Of a stretch of 64,000 nt of DNA, positions 11,300-22,389 are shown piece by piece. The translations under genes and the position numbers were made by a program. Source of the DNA: Chlorocebus sabaeus (Eukaryota; Chordata; Mammalia; Primates; Cercopithecidae); assembly GCF_047675955.1 (NCBI RefSeq), contig NC_132917.1:13095887-13159886 (forward strand), in the 5' to 3' direction. The notes beneath the pieces are model-generated. The model saw only the letters and a program-made list of their open reading frames with translations. It was not told where the DNA came from and searched no databases. Position 1 is the stretch's first letter. Each line of letters opens with the position of its first letter.

Positions 11300-13855
11300 T
11301 AGTGCAAATATGAATGCAATCCAGTTTTAGAACAATCTCATCATTCACAAATATTTTCTCATGCTCTTAATCCCCACTCTGACCTCTGGGCTCAGACAAC
11401 AATTAATAGGCTTCCTGATGTGTTCTTGATTTTTCAAAAAAATGCATAAATAAAATCTTACACCAAGCGTTTTTGTGTCTAACTTCTTTCACTTTTCATG
11501 ATATTTGTGAGATTTGACCCTGCTGCTGAATGCGTTAATAGAGTAATTTGTTCCTTTTGTTGTTCCTTTATTGCTGAGTAGTATTGCATTTCATGGCTAT
11601 AGTATATTTTGTTAAACTGATTCAGGTTTTGCTATTATGAATAATACCACTATAGAAAATGTCACAAAAGTGTTTGTGTGGACTTTTTTCTCATTTCTCT
11701 TAGGTAAAAAGTTACTAGTAGATCTATGATTTAACATAAGCTGTCTACAATATTTTAAAGACCAAGAAAACTGTTTTCCAAAGTGTCTGTACAATTTTTA
11801 ATTTAAAATGTCTCCAGAAATGCATGAGGGTTCTTCACATCTTTAGCATTCTAGTAGGCATATAATGTGTATGCTTTTTGCAGTTTTTGTATTCAATTAT
11901 TTAATAACTAATGGTATTAAGCATCTTTTCATCTGCTTACTTGACATTTGATTTGTACATTTTCTTTTGTGGAGTGTCTATTTAAGTTCCTTGCCCGTTT
12001 TGTATTTTTTTTTTGTCTTATTCTTCAGCTGTAATAGTATTTTATATATTCTGGATACAAGTTATTTATCAGTATATGTTTGCAAATGTATTCCTCAAGT
12101 TTATGACATTAGAGAAGAAAATGTTTCTAGTTTTGATGAAGTCAGTTTATCAGTTATCATTTTTAATGGTTCAAGCTTTTATATTTCATATAAAGAATAA
12201 CCCAATGATAGGAAGATTTTTCTCCTTTGTGTCTTTTGGACATTTTATGGTTTTAAATTTACTTTTTTGTTTACTTTTAAGCCTAGGACTTGCTTGTATT
12301 TTGGGTAATATGTTGTAAAGTAAGGGTGAAAGTTCATTATTTTACACACATATATCCAATTGTTTCAAAATTGTAGAAGAAAACTGTCATTTTTTAAATT
12401 GAATTGCTGTGGCACTGTTTCTGAACATCAGTTAATCATATGTGTGGGTTTATTTCTGGTTTATTTCTTGCTAATGCAAATAATAGACAATCTTGTTTAC
12501 TGTAACTTTATAGTAGACTTAAATTAGTTAATGAAAGTTCCACAATTTTTTAAAACAGTTTTGGCTATTCTGGACAGTTTGCATTTTCTTTACAACTTTA
12601 GAATTTACTTGCCACAAAAAAGCAACCTGCTAGGATTTTTGGGGGGATTGAATCTATAAATTATTTGGGTTGTAATTTCCATTTTAACAATAACACATCT
12701 TGCTATCTAAGCACATGGTAATTTCCTGGTTAATGTTTCCTTAGCAATGTTTTGTAATTGTATTCTCATAATTTTTGGATGATATTGTGAAGGTTTTTAA
12801 ACTTCATTTTTTGAATGATTGTTATAGGTATATAGAAAGCAGTTTGATTCTTGTACATTGACCTTTATTTTGTTACTGTGAAATTTACTTATTATTTGTA
12901 GTAACTTTTCCGTGGGTGTTTTAGGGTTGGTCTTTATGTACATGACAATATTGTTTGTAAACTAAACAATTTTACTTCTTCACCAATCCATATGTATAAA
13001 TTTATTTTTTTTTTGTCTCATTCCACTGGCTGGGACCTCCAGTATTAGGCTGAATAGAAGTCACAGAAATGGACATTTTGCCTTCTTGATAATCTTAGGT
13101 AGAAATTATTCAGTCTATTATCGTTTAGGATGAAGCTATTTCAGATTTTTTCGTAGATGACCATTGTGAGTTTGCCTTCTGTTCTTATTCCACTGAGAGT
13201 TATCATGTATGTGCATTAGATTTTGGCAATTTCTTTTCATCTACTGACATAATAATATAGATTTATCTTCTATTTTATTTACATAGTGATATATGTTGAT
13301 TTTCAGGTGTTATAGCAGTCTTTCATTGTAGAGATAAACCCTCTTTGGTCTTAGTATATTATTCTTTCTTATATATTGCTCTTCTGCAATGTATTTTTAA
13401 AATTTAAAAGATATTGTGTTATGCTACTAAAGAATATTGTCTGGTCTGTAGCTTTTAGAATAAAACTTTATTAATAAAATAAGTTGAGATATGTTCACTG
13501 TTGTTGCATTGTATAAAGTTGTGCAGGATTAATATTACTTCTTCCTTCCATGGTTGATATAACTCCAGAGGTCAGGATTTGAATTTTCTTATTAGAATAT
13601 ATTTAATGAGCAAGTAATTTTCTTCACTTAATAAAAGTTTGTTGAGATGGAGTATTATTCGTTTGTTGCATTATGTTTACCCAACTCATCTAAGAGGTCT
13701 AAATGTTTGGCAGAGTGTTGAGTATAATAATGCTGTATAACCCTTTTACTTTCTTAAGTATGTGTAAAGATGTCCTCTTTTTCATTCTGGATGTTAGTTA
13801 TATGTATCTTATTTCCTTTTGTCATGATTTGTCTGGCTAACTGAGACTGTGTCCT
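11300..13855 (-). mobile_element. Old L1 (L1M), antisense
   Basis: The + strand is T-rich and follows the reverse of an L1M 3' UTR and ORF2. Examples are 'cttctttcacttttcatgat', 'aaactgttttccaaagtgtc', 'ttcttttgtggagtgtctat', 'ttttggctattctggacagt' and 'gaatctataaattatttggg'. The ORF2 frame is heavily mutated. It ends near 13855, where similarity fades into unassigned sequence. The frames at 11967-12318 are antisense noise. Confidence 0.85.
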
Positions 13856-15867
13856 CAAATCAGTGAAACTGCCAGTTGTATCACTTATTTTGAACCGGGT
13901 TTGCTTTTTCATCTGGACGATCTGTGAGAGTTTATGGCCAACCTCTTCTAGCACCACATGCCTCAGTAAAGCTGTGATTTTATCATCAAAGCTGGAGGGA
14001 TGGGAGCACCCCCAGCCTAGAAGGCCACCAAATTCCTGCCATGCTTACCTGGGGCAAAAGCAGTTTTTCAAGAATACATTGTGCCAATTGATTATCTGCC
14101 CTTGATTAATTCCTAATTTCTAAAATGGTTGTTTTTAGTAGTTTTACATTTATTTGCTCTGGAGGGAAATTGTCCAACCTCTTCACGTCTCCACTGGTCA
14201 AACCTAGTTTTCTATAATATCATTTAAGACTAATAATAATATCTTTAAAATCATATTAACTCTGTCTATAATATTCATTAAGCATGTAATAAGAGGATCT
14301 GAGGAAGGCATGCAACTCTGCCTGTTCTTTTGTAAGACAGAGTCCCAGCAGTAACAAGAGACATGTGGCCTGAGGCATCATTCTATGGAACTCTATGCCT
14401 GGACTTGTTGTGGAAGATAAAACTGGTATTAGTGATCCGCACAAGGTACTCTAAATGTCCTGTTCCTGTCACCTTTTTCTCTGTGTTATATCTTTCTTGC
14501 TGAGGCAGAAACATTAAATCTGTTCTCAATTCATTAATTTTAGCCTTAAGATCTGAGTTTCAGCTTGCTACAGAGTGCTTGAGAAGGCTCTGATAGACAC
14601 CACATTTTTTTCAGCCTGACTGTCCATTAGGAGTGACCACGTGACTAAGTTTAACACAAAAGAGTAATGTGAAGAAGTAAAATTCACTAGTTCAAGTAAA
14701 TTCTCTGAGAAACAAAGAGATTTGCTATGAACCCTCTCTTGTTATATGGAAAGTGGAGCTGCTTGGAAAAAGCTGTCTTAGATCCTGAAAAGAAAGCCAC
14801 ATATTGAGGTTTGCAGAGCTTCCCTGTCAGGCCAGGTCCCTGGATAACCTCATGAAACAGAATCTTCTTTGTCCTAAACTGTACCATAAGACAAATTCTA
14901 TTTCAGGAATGATTTGAAACAGTCACATAGCCAATACTCTTACAAATAAACTCACCCAATGCCACATCTCTACACACCAACTGCTACACATACATGCAAC
15001 AAATATTGTAAGCTCCTATGAAGCAGGCACTACATTTTCTATTCCTGTCATCATTACCAAAAGGTAAGAAAGTAAGCTAAGTTTATTGTGCACAATAGTA
15101 ACTTAGGAATAGTAGCTGTCAGATGATATAAGGCCCTGAGTTAAGCAACCTTCGGGGATCTGTGCACATAGAGGAAAATGTGAATGGTGCCTCTGGAATT
15201 GCACAATGTAGCAGACCTGATTAGTGTCATCTCATCAGCAAAGAAAGTGCTATTTCAGGGAAAGACAGCCCTGACAGATTGTACACTGTACAGAACCCAC
15301 TGTTACAGGTTGCTTTCACATATGTAATCTAAAACTCAAATTGCAGAGATTTTTGTTCCCTATTCTTAGCCCTTTGTGTTAAATGAGATTGCTAACCACT
15401 TCTCAAGACACCTAAAGAAATAGTAAAACAACATTTAAAACAAGAACAAAAAAAAGTTTAAATGTATATACTTGAAAAAAATTTCAATTACATTAGTTCT
15501 CAATTCTTTTAAATTACATTATCCATTATTTTTGTTCAACAAATATTCAGAAACTGGATAATACATATTACAAAATGTGGAGTTTTTTTCTGGCACCACA
15601 AGATAAATAAGGAACTCTCATTATGAAGTGGAGAGAAATATAAACATAATATAACAGGACTGAGGGTATAAAAGTTGAATTTGCAGTGTGCAATGAGAAA
15701 GAAAAATGAGAAAAAGACTTAAAATTTACTCTGATGAGAAAAGGAAAGCCTATGAATAAGATAATAATTGAGCCAGAGGTAAATAAATTATGGAATTTCC
15801 CATCAAGGAACATGGAAAGATGAAAACTTTAGGAAGAAATGGCAAGATGTAAAAAAATATAATGTTT
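13856..15867. other. Unassigned DNA with possible old repeat pieces
   Basis: Sequence around 14110-14205 faintly recalls an L1M end and 14630-14920 faintly recalls an old LTR or MER element. Neither is good enough to name. No gene seen. Confidence 0.35.
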
Positions 15868-15870
15868 ATA

Positions 15871-15907
<37 letters not shown>
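15868..15907. repeat. (TA)n followed by T-run
   Basis: About 12 TA units are followed by about 15 T. It is a simple repeat and not a transcription terminator in this genomic setting. Confidence 0.9.
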
Positions 15908-15934
15908 CCAAAGAACAATACACTGTTTAGTAGG

Positions 15935-16180
15935 ACAAGTCCTCAGGAACCAAACTGTATGTGTTTTAATCATAGCTTTACCACTTAATATTCACATGAT
16001 TTTGAGCAAGTTGTTTAATACTGAAGTTTCTTCATGTTTCACTTTTGTATTCTTTGAAATGGATTTAATAATATGTATTGCATAGAGTTTATGAGGATTA
16101 AATGAATAACCATATTTAAAGCATGTAGATCAGGGCCTGACCTTTTCTATAGCAAGCATTAGTATTTTTATTAAGCAATA
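15935..16180 (+). repeat. MIR element
   Basis: 'ctttaccacttaatattcac', 'tgattttgagcaagttgttt', 'gtttatgaggattaaatgaa' and 'gatcagggcctgacc' follow the MIR consensus. Confidence 0.8.
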
Positions 16181-16559
16181 AAAAGCCTAGGTGTTATATT
16201 GGGATCAGAGCAGGAGTGTGTTTTTAAAAATCCTGCTGGTACTAGAATGGGGAAATCTAGCGAAGCAAATATTGAAATAGTACAGCCAATTATATATTCA
16301 CCAGCAACATGGCAAAAACATAGTTTTGAAATATAAATGAATATTTATCATTTTAATTGAGTCATTTTTATTGCCTTCCTCTTCTTCATTTTCCCCACAA
16401 ACCATTACCCTTAGATGAGCACTACATCACCATAATATTAATTGTACATTACAGTACTATTACACTTTTACTAAGCATATAGCTACTATGTGTATGACTT
16501 TGGGTTCCAAGGACTTTCACCAATGGACTTGTATTCAAGCTCATGTGACCAAGTATGGA

Positions 16560-16561
<2 letters not shown>

Positions 16562-16598
<37 letters not shown>
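16562..16598. repeat. (CA)n microsatellite
   Basis: About 18 uninterrupted CA units. Its length and purity make it a likely polymorphic marker. Confidence 0.95.
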
Positions 16599-16599
16599 C

Positions 16600-17095
16600 A
16601 ACAATGCACCTAATGGGAGGTGACATGTATAGCTGATATTTCAACTATATCCATTTGACATTAATGTAGTCTACTTCAATAAGCTTTTTCTAAGTGTCCA
16701 TGTATATAAGGCAAAATGATTTATGCTGGGCTTTCAGAAATGATGGAAACAGTCTCCATCAGCTATATTGTAGGTTGTGTAACCTACCCGGGCAGATAGA
16801 TCAATAAGGAGAAAACCAGAATGCCAGTATGAAAACATCTTGTTATGTAGATGTAGAAAACAAGCCTAATTAATGTAAACGGTAGACCAGGAAGGCTTTT
16901 CACAGATTATATCTGACTCTTAAAGCATGAGGAATGTCAGTGGAATAGATCAAGGACGGTGAGGCAAGGAGATGGAAGTGTATTCTAAGCAGACAGATAG
17001 CCATTGAGATATTACATTTGTGCCTTATTAGTTTTCTAATTTAGAGCAAGTCTCTTCACCAGTTCTAGTTGGACTGTTTTTATAATTCTCAGTAT
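16600..17095. other. Unassigned DNA
   Basis: No gene or named repeat recognised. Confidence 0.4.
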
Positions 17096-17099
17096 CTTC

Positions 17100-18215
17100 A
17101 TCATTACCACTTCCTCTGAATACCTTTTAAATATTTTTTTCCTCAATGACCTTCTGTTTTCACATATCTCTCTTCTTTTGTTCCTCATGAATGCAGATAC
17201 TTCTGTTCTATTGAGACATGTCTAACTGCTCATGAAACTTTGCTACCTTCAACTTTCACTGACATGTTACAGTCAAACTGTGTCAAACTTACTCAACCTT
17301 TCTTTTCAAAATAGATCTCGCTCCCTGTATTCATCCTCTCCGTGAATGACACCACCTTCCAATCATCCACAGAAGTCAGAAATCAGAACGGTAACTTACA
17401 ATTAACCCCACCTGTTCTTTATTCTTCCTCTTTGATCAGACAATCAAAGAGAAAGTACGCCGGGTTATCGCCTTTTACTATCTCTCAACTTCTAATTTCC
17501 TCTCCCTATTGGCTATAAATTTCTGCCTTAGATTCACCTTTCATCTGAGCGATATGAATTTTTTTCTGATTGTTTAAAAACTCTATTCCAGTCTCAGTTT
17601 AATTTCCACAGAACTATTAGTGACTTTTCTAAAAATATGTATTTTGTTTCTGCTAAATATGTTAGCAAAATGTAACACATTTCATTACAAAGAATGTCAC
17701 TGCTTTGCTACAACCCCTTTAATGAGTTCCTGTAGCTTGTAAATTAATGTGCAACTTCCTCTGCCTGGCATGCAAGAAAGTGACATGTGGCTACCCCATC
17801 TCTTTAGCCACTTCCCTCTGCACTTTGTACATGAACTGTTCTCTGAACTACTGAAGTATATTCCCTCTCCCGATGTTGGACTTTTATGCCTCTTGTTTTT
17901 GCCAACATTCTTCCTTCTTTCTGGAATGCCTTACTCTTTTGTTTACTTCAAAAATCTCATTCTTCAGACCTTGCCTTAGGTATCTCCTCTTTTTAAATAT
18001 CTTCTGCTGCAACCCTGGGAGGATTATCGCATACCTTTGTGCTCTGGTAGTAATTTCCATATAGATAACTCTCCATACAGAGATCGTTTTTGTGACTTTC
18101 TTTTTCAGTACATCATAAGGTCCTTGATAATAGGTACTATGCATTATTGTATGTTTCCTGAATATGAAATGTAGTGTCTGACACATGATTAATACTCAGT
18201 AAATTCTTCATAAAT
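17100..18215 (+). mobile_element. L2 LINE, long 3' portion
   Basis: The order of conserved L2 words is clear: 'tccaatcatccacagaagtc', 'acaacccctttaatgagttc', 'caacttcctctgcctggcat', 'ttctttctggaatgccttac', 'cattcttcagaccttgcctt', 'acatcataaggtccttgata', and the tail 'taatactcagtaaattcttc'. This is one of the longest ancient elements in the window. Frames such as 17749-17979 reflect the decayed L2. Confidence 0.82.
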
Positions 18216-18219
18216 GCTT

Positions 18220-19555
18220 AGAACTTTAATAAAACATGAAATTCTTTTCTTTCATATATTTTGTCTTAAGTTGTTAGTGTTGAGGGAAGAAATAAGATGT
18301 GATACTCCCTGTTATGCGAATTTTAGTCTTCTTGGGAAAACACATCTAATTCATTTTAGGTAGAAATATCTTGAGAAAAAACTAATGGGTCCTAGAAGAT
18401 ATCTTATATGCCATATGGTAGCTTATATCAATCAGTGTCAAGCAAGAGACATATTCTTTCTTTTGTGGCACACACAATCTCTGTTCATTAATCACTCACA
18501 CTGTCTTGAGATATCTGATAGCCTGTTATGTAAAAGAGGAATGTGGATTTGTTCCATAAAGCCTCAAGCGATGTTCAGAACCAGTGTTGAAAATGGCCAA
18601 TCCTAACAGTTTTAAAATCTCTCCTGCATACATTTGAACTAGTTTCCTTTAGAAAACAGTGAAGCGTTCAGGCAGGGTCTGAGTGAGCAACTACTTGGCA
18701 GAGATGTAGTAGAAGGGACACATTAGTTGGGTCACTGGACAATATTGCCATTCTATGCAATCACAAGAGAAACCTAAGATAAAAGGGACCTTAAAAGACA
18801 TCAAATGAATTTTTCAAAAGAAAAACACATCTTTACAATGACTAAGTAGCAAAGTGCTCTTGGATTTGACTACTACTCACGAAGGTGCCCACTGAAGCAT
18901 CAAAGCACTTTTTTTTTTTGACACTGCTACCCATAAATTTGAAAATCTTGTTTAGGCTACTGATATGCAATCATTTTAGGTGATTTTCTATCTGGTGTGA
19001 GATTTAATGTAACACCCCTACAGAATAGAAGATAATCTTATTATGAGAAACACATATATTTGTTGTTCTAAAATGACACCATTGAAATTCAATTACACAC
19101 CAATCACAGGTGTCTTTATGTTAGATCAGCTCCATTTATTTTGGTCATTTTGGCATCTTGGGTTTGCGCCATTAACTGTTATCTAAAACATGAAAAATCT
19201 AATGTCAAGATGGCTAAGGATAAGCTGAGACCTCCATAAGACACCTTTATTTCCATCATTTATTATGTTCATTCTCCTATTTAATGAAGCTAGCTTTTGT
19301 ATAATATTGGATCAAGTGTGAGGAAATGTATTACTGCCTGTCTAGACTAGCTCAGGCTTTTTACAGAGCATAAGTGCACTAAAATCCAAGCCTCAAACTA
19401 GGATTCTGTCTCTGTTGAGTAAACTTTAATTATTGATCCTATTCAGGGTTCACTTTTTGATGAGACCTTATATATCCCATCTGCTCTCAAAATGAATCAC
19501 TCTTCTTCTTTGTGATTCCCATAGCACTATTACCTTTTTAAAAACGTTATAATCA
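18220..19555. other. Unassigned DNA
   Basis: A short T-run lies near 18908. The frame 18385-18606 (73 codons) has no domain I recognise, and no repeat is named. Confidence 0.4.
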
Positions 19556-19990
19556 TTATTTTTATCAGTTTAGGGTTGACAACATAATTGAGTGGAAAGT
19601 ACAGACAGTCCACATCCACAGACAGCCTCCCCAGCTATTCACATCCCACATCACAATAGTGCAACTTGTTACAATCAAACCCTCATTGACACATAATAGT
19701 CCCCTAAAGCCCATAGTTTATATTAGGATTCTCTCATGGTGTTATGTATAATGCTATGCATTAGCCCTTGTATTATCATACCCAATAGTCCCACTGCCCT
19801 AAAATTTTTCTGTGTTCTGCCTGTTCATCTTTCCTTTCTCCCTAATCCACGACTACTATTTGTTTTACTGTCTTCATTTTTGCCACTTACAGAATGCCAT
19901 AGAGTTGGAATCTTGCTACCTTTTCAATTTGGCTTCTTTCACTTAGTGAAGAGCCTTTAAGTTCCTTCCATGTCTTGATAGCTCATTTCT

Positions 19991-20288
19991 TTTTTTTTTT
20001 TTTTTTTGAGACGGAGTCTCGGTCTGCCGCCCAGGCTGGAGTACAGTGGCCGGATCTCAGCTCACTGCAAGGTCCGCCTCCCGGGTTCCCGCCATTCTCC
20101 TGTCTCAGCCTCCCGAGTAGCTGGGACTACAGGCGCCCGCCGCCTCGCCCGGCTAGTTTTTTGTATTTTTAGTAGAGACGGGGTTTCACCGTGTTAGCCA
20201 GGATGGTCTCGATCTCCTGACCTCGTGATCCGCCCGTCTCGGCCTCCCAAAGTGCTGGGATTACAGGCTTGAGCCACCGCGCCCGGCC
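19991..20288 (-). mobile_element. AluY, Old World monkey (AluYR-like) variant
   Basis: A full-length reverse Alu with perfect 14-bp target duplications 'gatagctcatttct' at 19977-19990 and 20289-20302. CpG sites are well kept. Variant positions include 'ggccggatctcagctcactg', 'ccgcccgtctcggcctcc' and 'ggcttgagccaccgcgc', which I associate with AluYR lineages of cercopithecids. Confidence 0.96.
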
Positions 20289-21192
20289 GATAGCTCATTT
20301 CTTTTTAGGGTAGAGTAACATTCCATTAGCTAGACATATCACTGTCCATTTATCCATTCACCCACTAACGGACATATTGCTTTCTTCCAAGTTTTGAAAA
20401 TTATGAATAGAGTTGCTAAAAACTTACTTGTACAGGTTTTTGTGTGGACATAAGATTTTGATTCATTTAGGTCAATACCAAGGAGCATAACTCCTCGATT
20501 CTATGTAAGAGTATTTTCAGTTTTGTGAGAAACTGCCAAACTGTCTTCCAAAGTTGCTGTACCATTTTGTATTTTCACCTGCAATGAATCAGAGTTTCTG
20601 TTGCTCCATATCCTCTCCAGAATGTGGGGTTGTCAGTGTTTGGGATTTTGGCTATTTCAGTAGGTGTGTAGTGGTATCTCATCCTTGTTTTAATTTACAT
20701 TTCCCTGATGATATCTGATGTTTAACATCTTTTTACATGCTTACTTGACATCTGAATACCTTTTTTGGTGAGGTATCTGTTCAGGTCTTTTGGTTCTTTT
20801 ATTTTTTTGTTGTTCCTTATATATTTTATACAACGGTCCTTTCTCATAGGTATTCATTACAAATATTTCCTCCCAGTCTCTGGCTTATCTTCTCTCATTC
20901 TCATGAAATTGTATTTCACAGAGCAGAGGTTTTTATTTTAGTGAAGTCCAGGTTATTAATGATTTATTTTTGGTGTCGTATTGTAAAAAGTCATTTCTAT
21001 ACCCAAGATCATCTAGATTTTTTCTGTTATCTTCTAAGAGTTTTACAGTTTTTTGTTGTACATTTAATAACTATTATTTATTCTGAGTTTATTCTTTTGA
21101 ATGGTATCAGGTTTATGCCTAAAGTTATTTGCAGGTAGTTTTCTATTTGTTACAGTGCAAAGAATACCTTTACACCCTTGTATTACCTTTGC

Positions 21193-21475
21193 TCCTTAAA
21201 AAATATATGTATATATTTAAATATATATATATGCAAAAAAATATATATTTTTTGATGAGCAATGGCAATACATACATATATATAATTACATATATGTTTA
21301 TTATAAACGTATTTATATATATATATATACACATATAACATATATATGTATAATTTTTTGAAGCGAAGTATCACTCTGTCACCCAGGCTGGACATAATAT
21401 ATAATTTTAAATCTACTATTATATATTTATATACATTTGAGTGTTTATATATAACAAAGTATATTTGTATTTATT
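21193..21475. repeat. AT-rich simple repeat array inside L1M
   Basis: Tandem TA/ATAT/TATATG runs replace part of the L1M. The 'open frames' on both strands here (21129-21395) are low-complexity Tyr/Ile repeats. A 39-bp Alu stub lies in the middle. Confidence 0.85.
21353..21391 (-). mobile_element. Ultra-short Alu 3' stub
   Basis: 'ttttttgaagcgaag' and 'tcactctgtcacccaggctg' match only the last ~39 bp of a reversed Alu, with its T-side against a TA array. It is either an extreme 5' truncation or a deletion remnant. Confidence 0.75.
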
Positions 21476-21724
21476 TATGTGTGTATCTGTATTTCTGGGG
21501 TCCTTATTCTGTTCCATTCATCTATGCATGTGTTCTTTCACTAATCCTGCACTTTCATAATCACTGTAGACTTATAGTAAGTCTGAACTCAGTTATTGTC
21601 AATATTCTGACTTTGTTCTTCTCCTTCAATTTTCTTATTTTTAAACTATTGTTTATACTTTGTCCAGTATTAGACTTTTTTCTAATACAAAACAATCTTT
21701 AAAATGTAGTATTAATATATGTGA

Positions 21725-22005
21725 TACTGTGTTAAGATTTAGAAACCCTGTCTCGTATAACCAAATTGAGAAATCATTATAGGGAAAAGCCAGGATATAA
21801 CCATTTTAAATATTTTCCAAATTCCTGACATAGCATCATAAACATTTTAGAGATGCTCAGTTGAAATTTCTGACAATGTGAAATGATCTTTGTAGACATA
21901 CAAGTCTTTATCTTCTTGCCCTCTGCTTCTCTTTTCATTTCTCTGCTTTCCTTTTTCTCTTCGTCCCCTGCTTTTATTTAACTCCATCTTTCTTTCTTTT
22001 TTTTT
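21725..22005. other. Unassigned DNA with pyrimidine-rich patch
   Basis: A CT-rich stretch runs at about 21900-22005. Nothing else was recognised. Confidence 0.4.
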
Positions 22006-22009
22006 TAAA

Positions 22010-22388
22010 TCTGTTAGCAGATATTCTGCTGTGCTACCACGATCTGTCTTCAAGACCTATTGGCTGGTTCCGCCAGCGACTGGGAGTGCTGCAAATCTGT
22101 CCTCTCACAGGAGGCAGGGTCATTTGACAACTTGTTGGTATGACAATATAAAGACCTCGCTCTCTCACCTCAACTTGAGAAAGTTCTGAAGGATGCTCCC
22201 ATCCACAGAGCCCCAGGTGTATCCTGAGGATTATAGTGGTTGCATCACTGTCCCAGATTTGCCTTTACCCAACCCTGTTGTCTTTATTTCCTTACAAGTA
22301 GTGATTTCAAAGCCTACCCTAATACACTTCCTCCACCCAATCTATCTCACAGTCTACTTTTTGGAGTATCAGATTTGCAACAGTCAGT
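22010..22388 (+). mobile_element. Possible ERVL (MLT2-like) LTR
   Basis: The end 'cctaatacacttcctccacc...agatttgcaaca' resembles the 3' end of ERVL/MLT2-type LTRs (pattern: cttcctgcac, ctcagagtctgctt, aacctgcaaca). There are no target duplications I can define. The family call is tentative. Confidence 0.42.
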
Positions 22389-22389
22389 G

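Larger units (their letters stand above)
19556..21720 (-). mobile_element. L1M (L1MA/MB-like) 3' part, antisense
   Basis: Antisense L1 3' UTR and ORF2 words run in order: 'agtttagggttgacaacata', 'ttggcttctttcacttagtg', 'gaaactgccaaactgtcttc', 'tttcagtaggtgtgtagtgg', 'cacagagcagaggtttttat' and 'tgttcttctccttcaatttt'. It is interrupted by an AluY (19991-20288) and by an AT-rich array (about 21193-21475). Confidence 0.9.

Noticed and set aside
11967..12318. Overlapping Phe/Leu-rich frames resembling membrane proteins
   Set aside because: They lie antisense to an old L1 ORF2; T-rich codons give false hydrophobic segments.
16562..16598. Regularly spaced repeats suggesting a CRISPR or satellite array
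   Set aside because: It is a plain dinucleotide microsatellite; no spaced direct repeats with unique spacers occur anywhere in the window.
21129..21395. Frames on both strands rich in Tyr and Ile
   Set aside because: They translate a TA-rich simple repeat.
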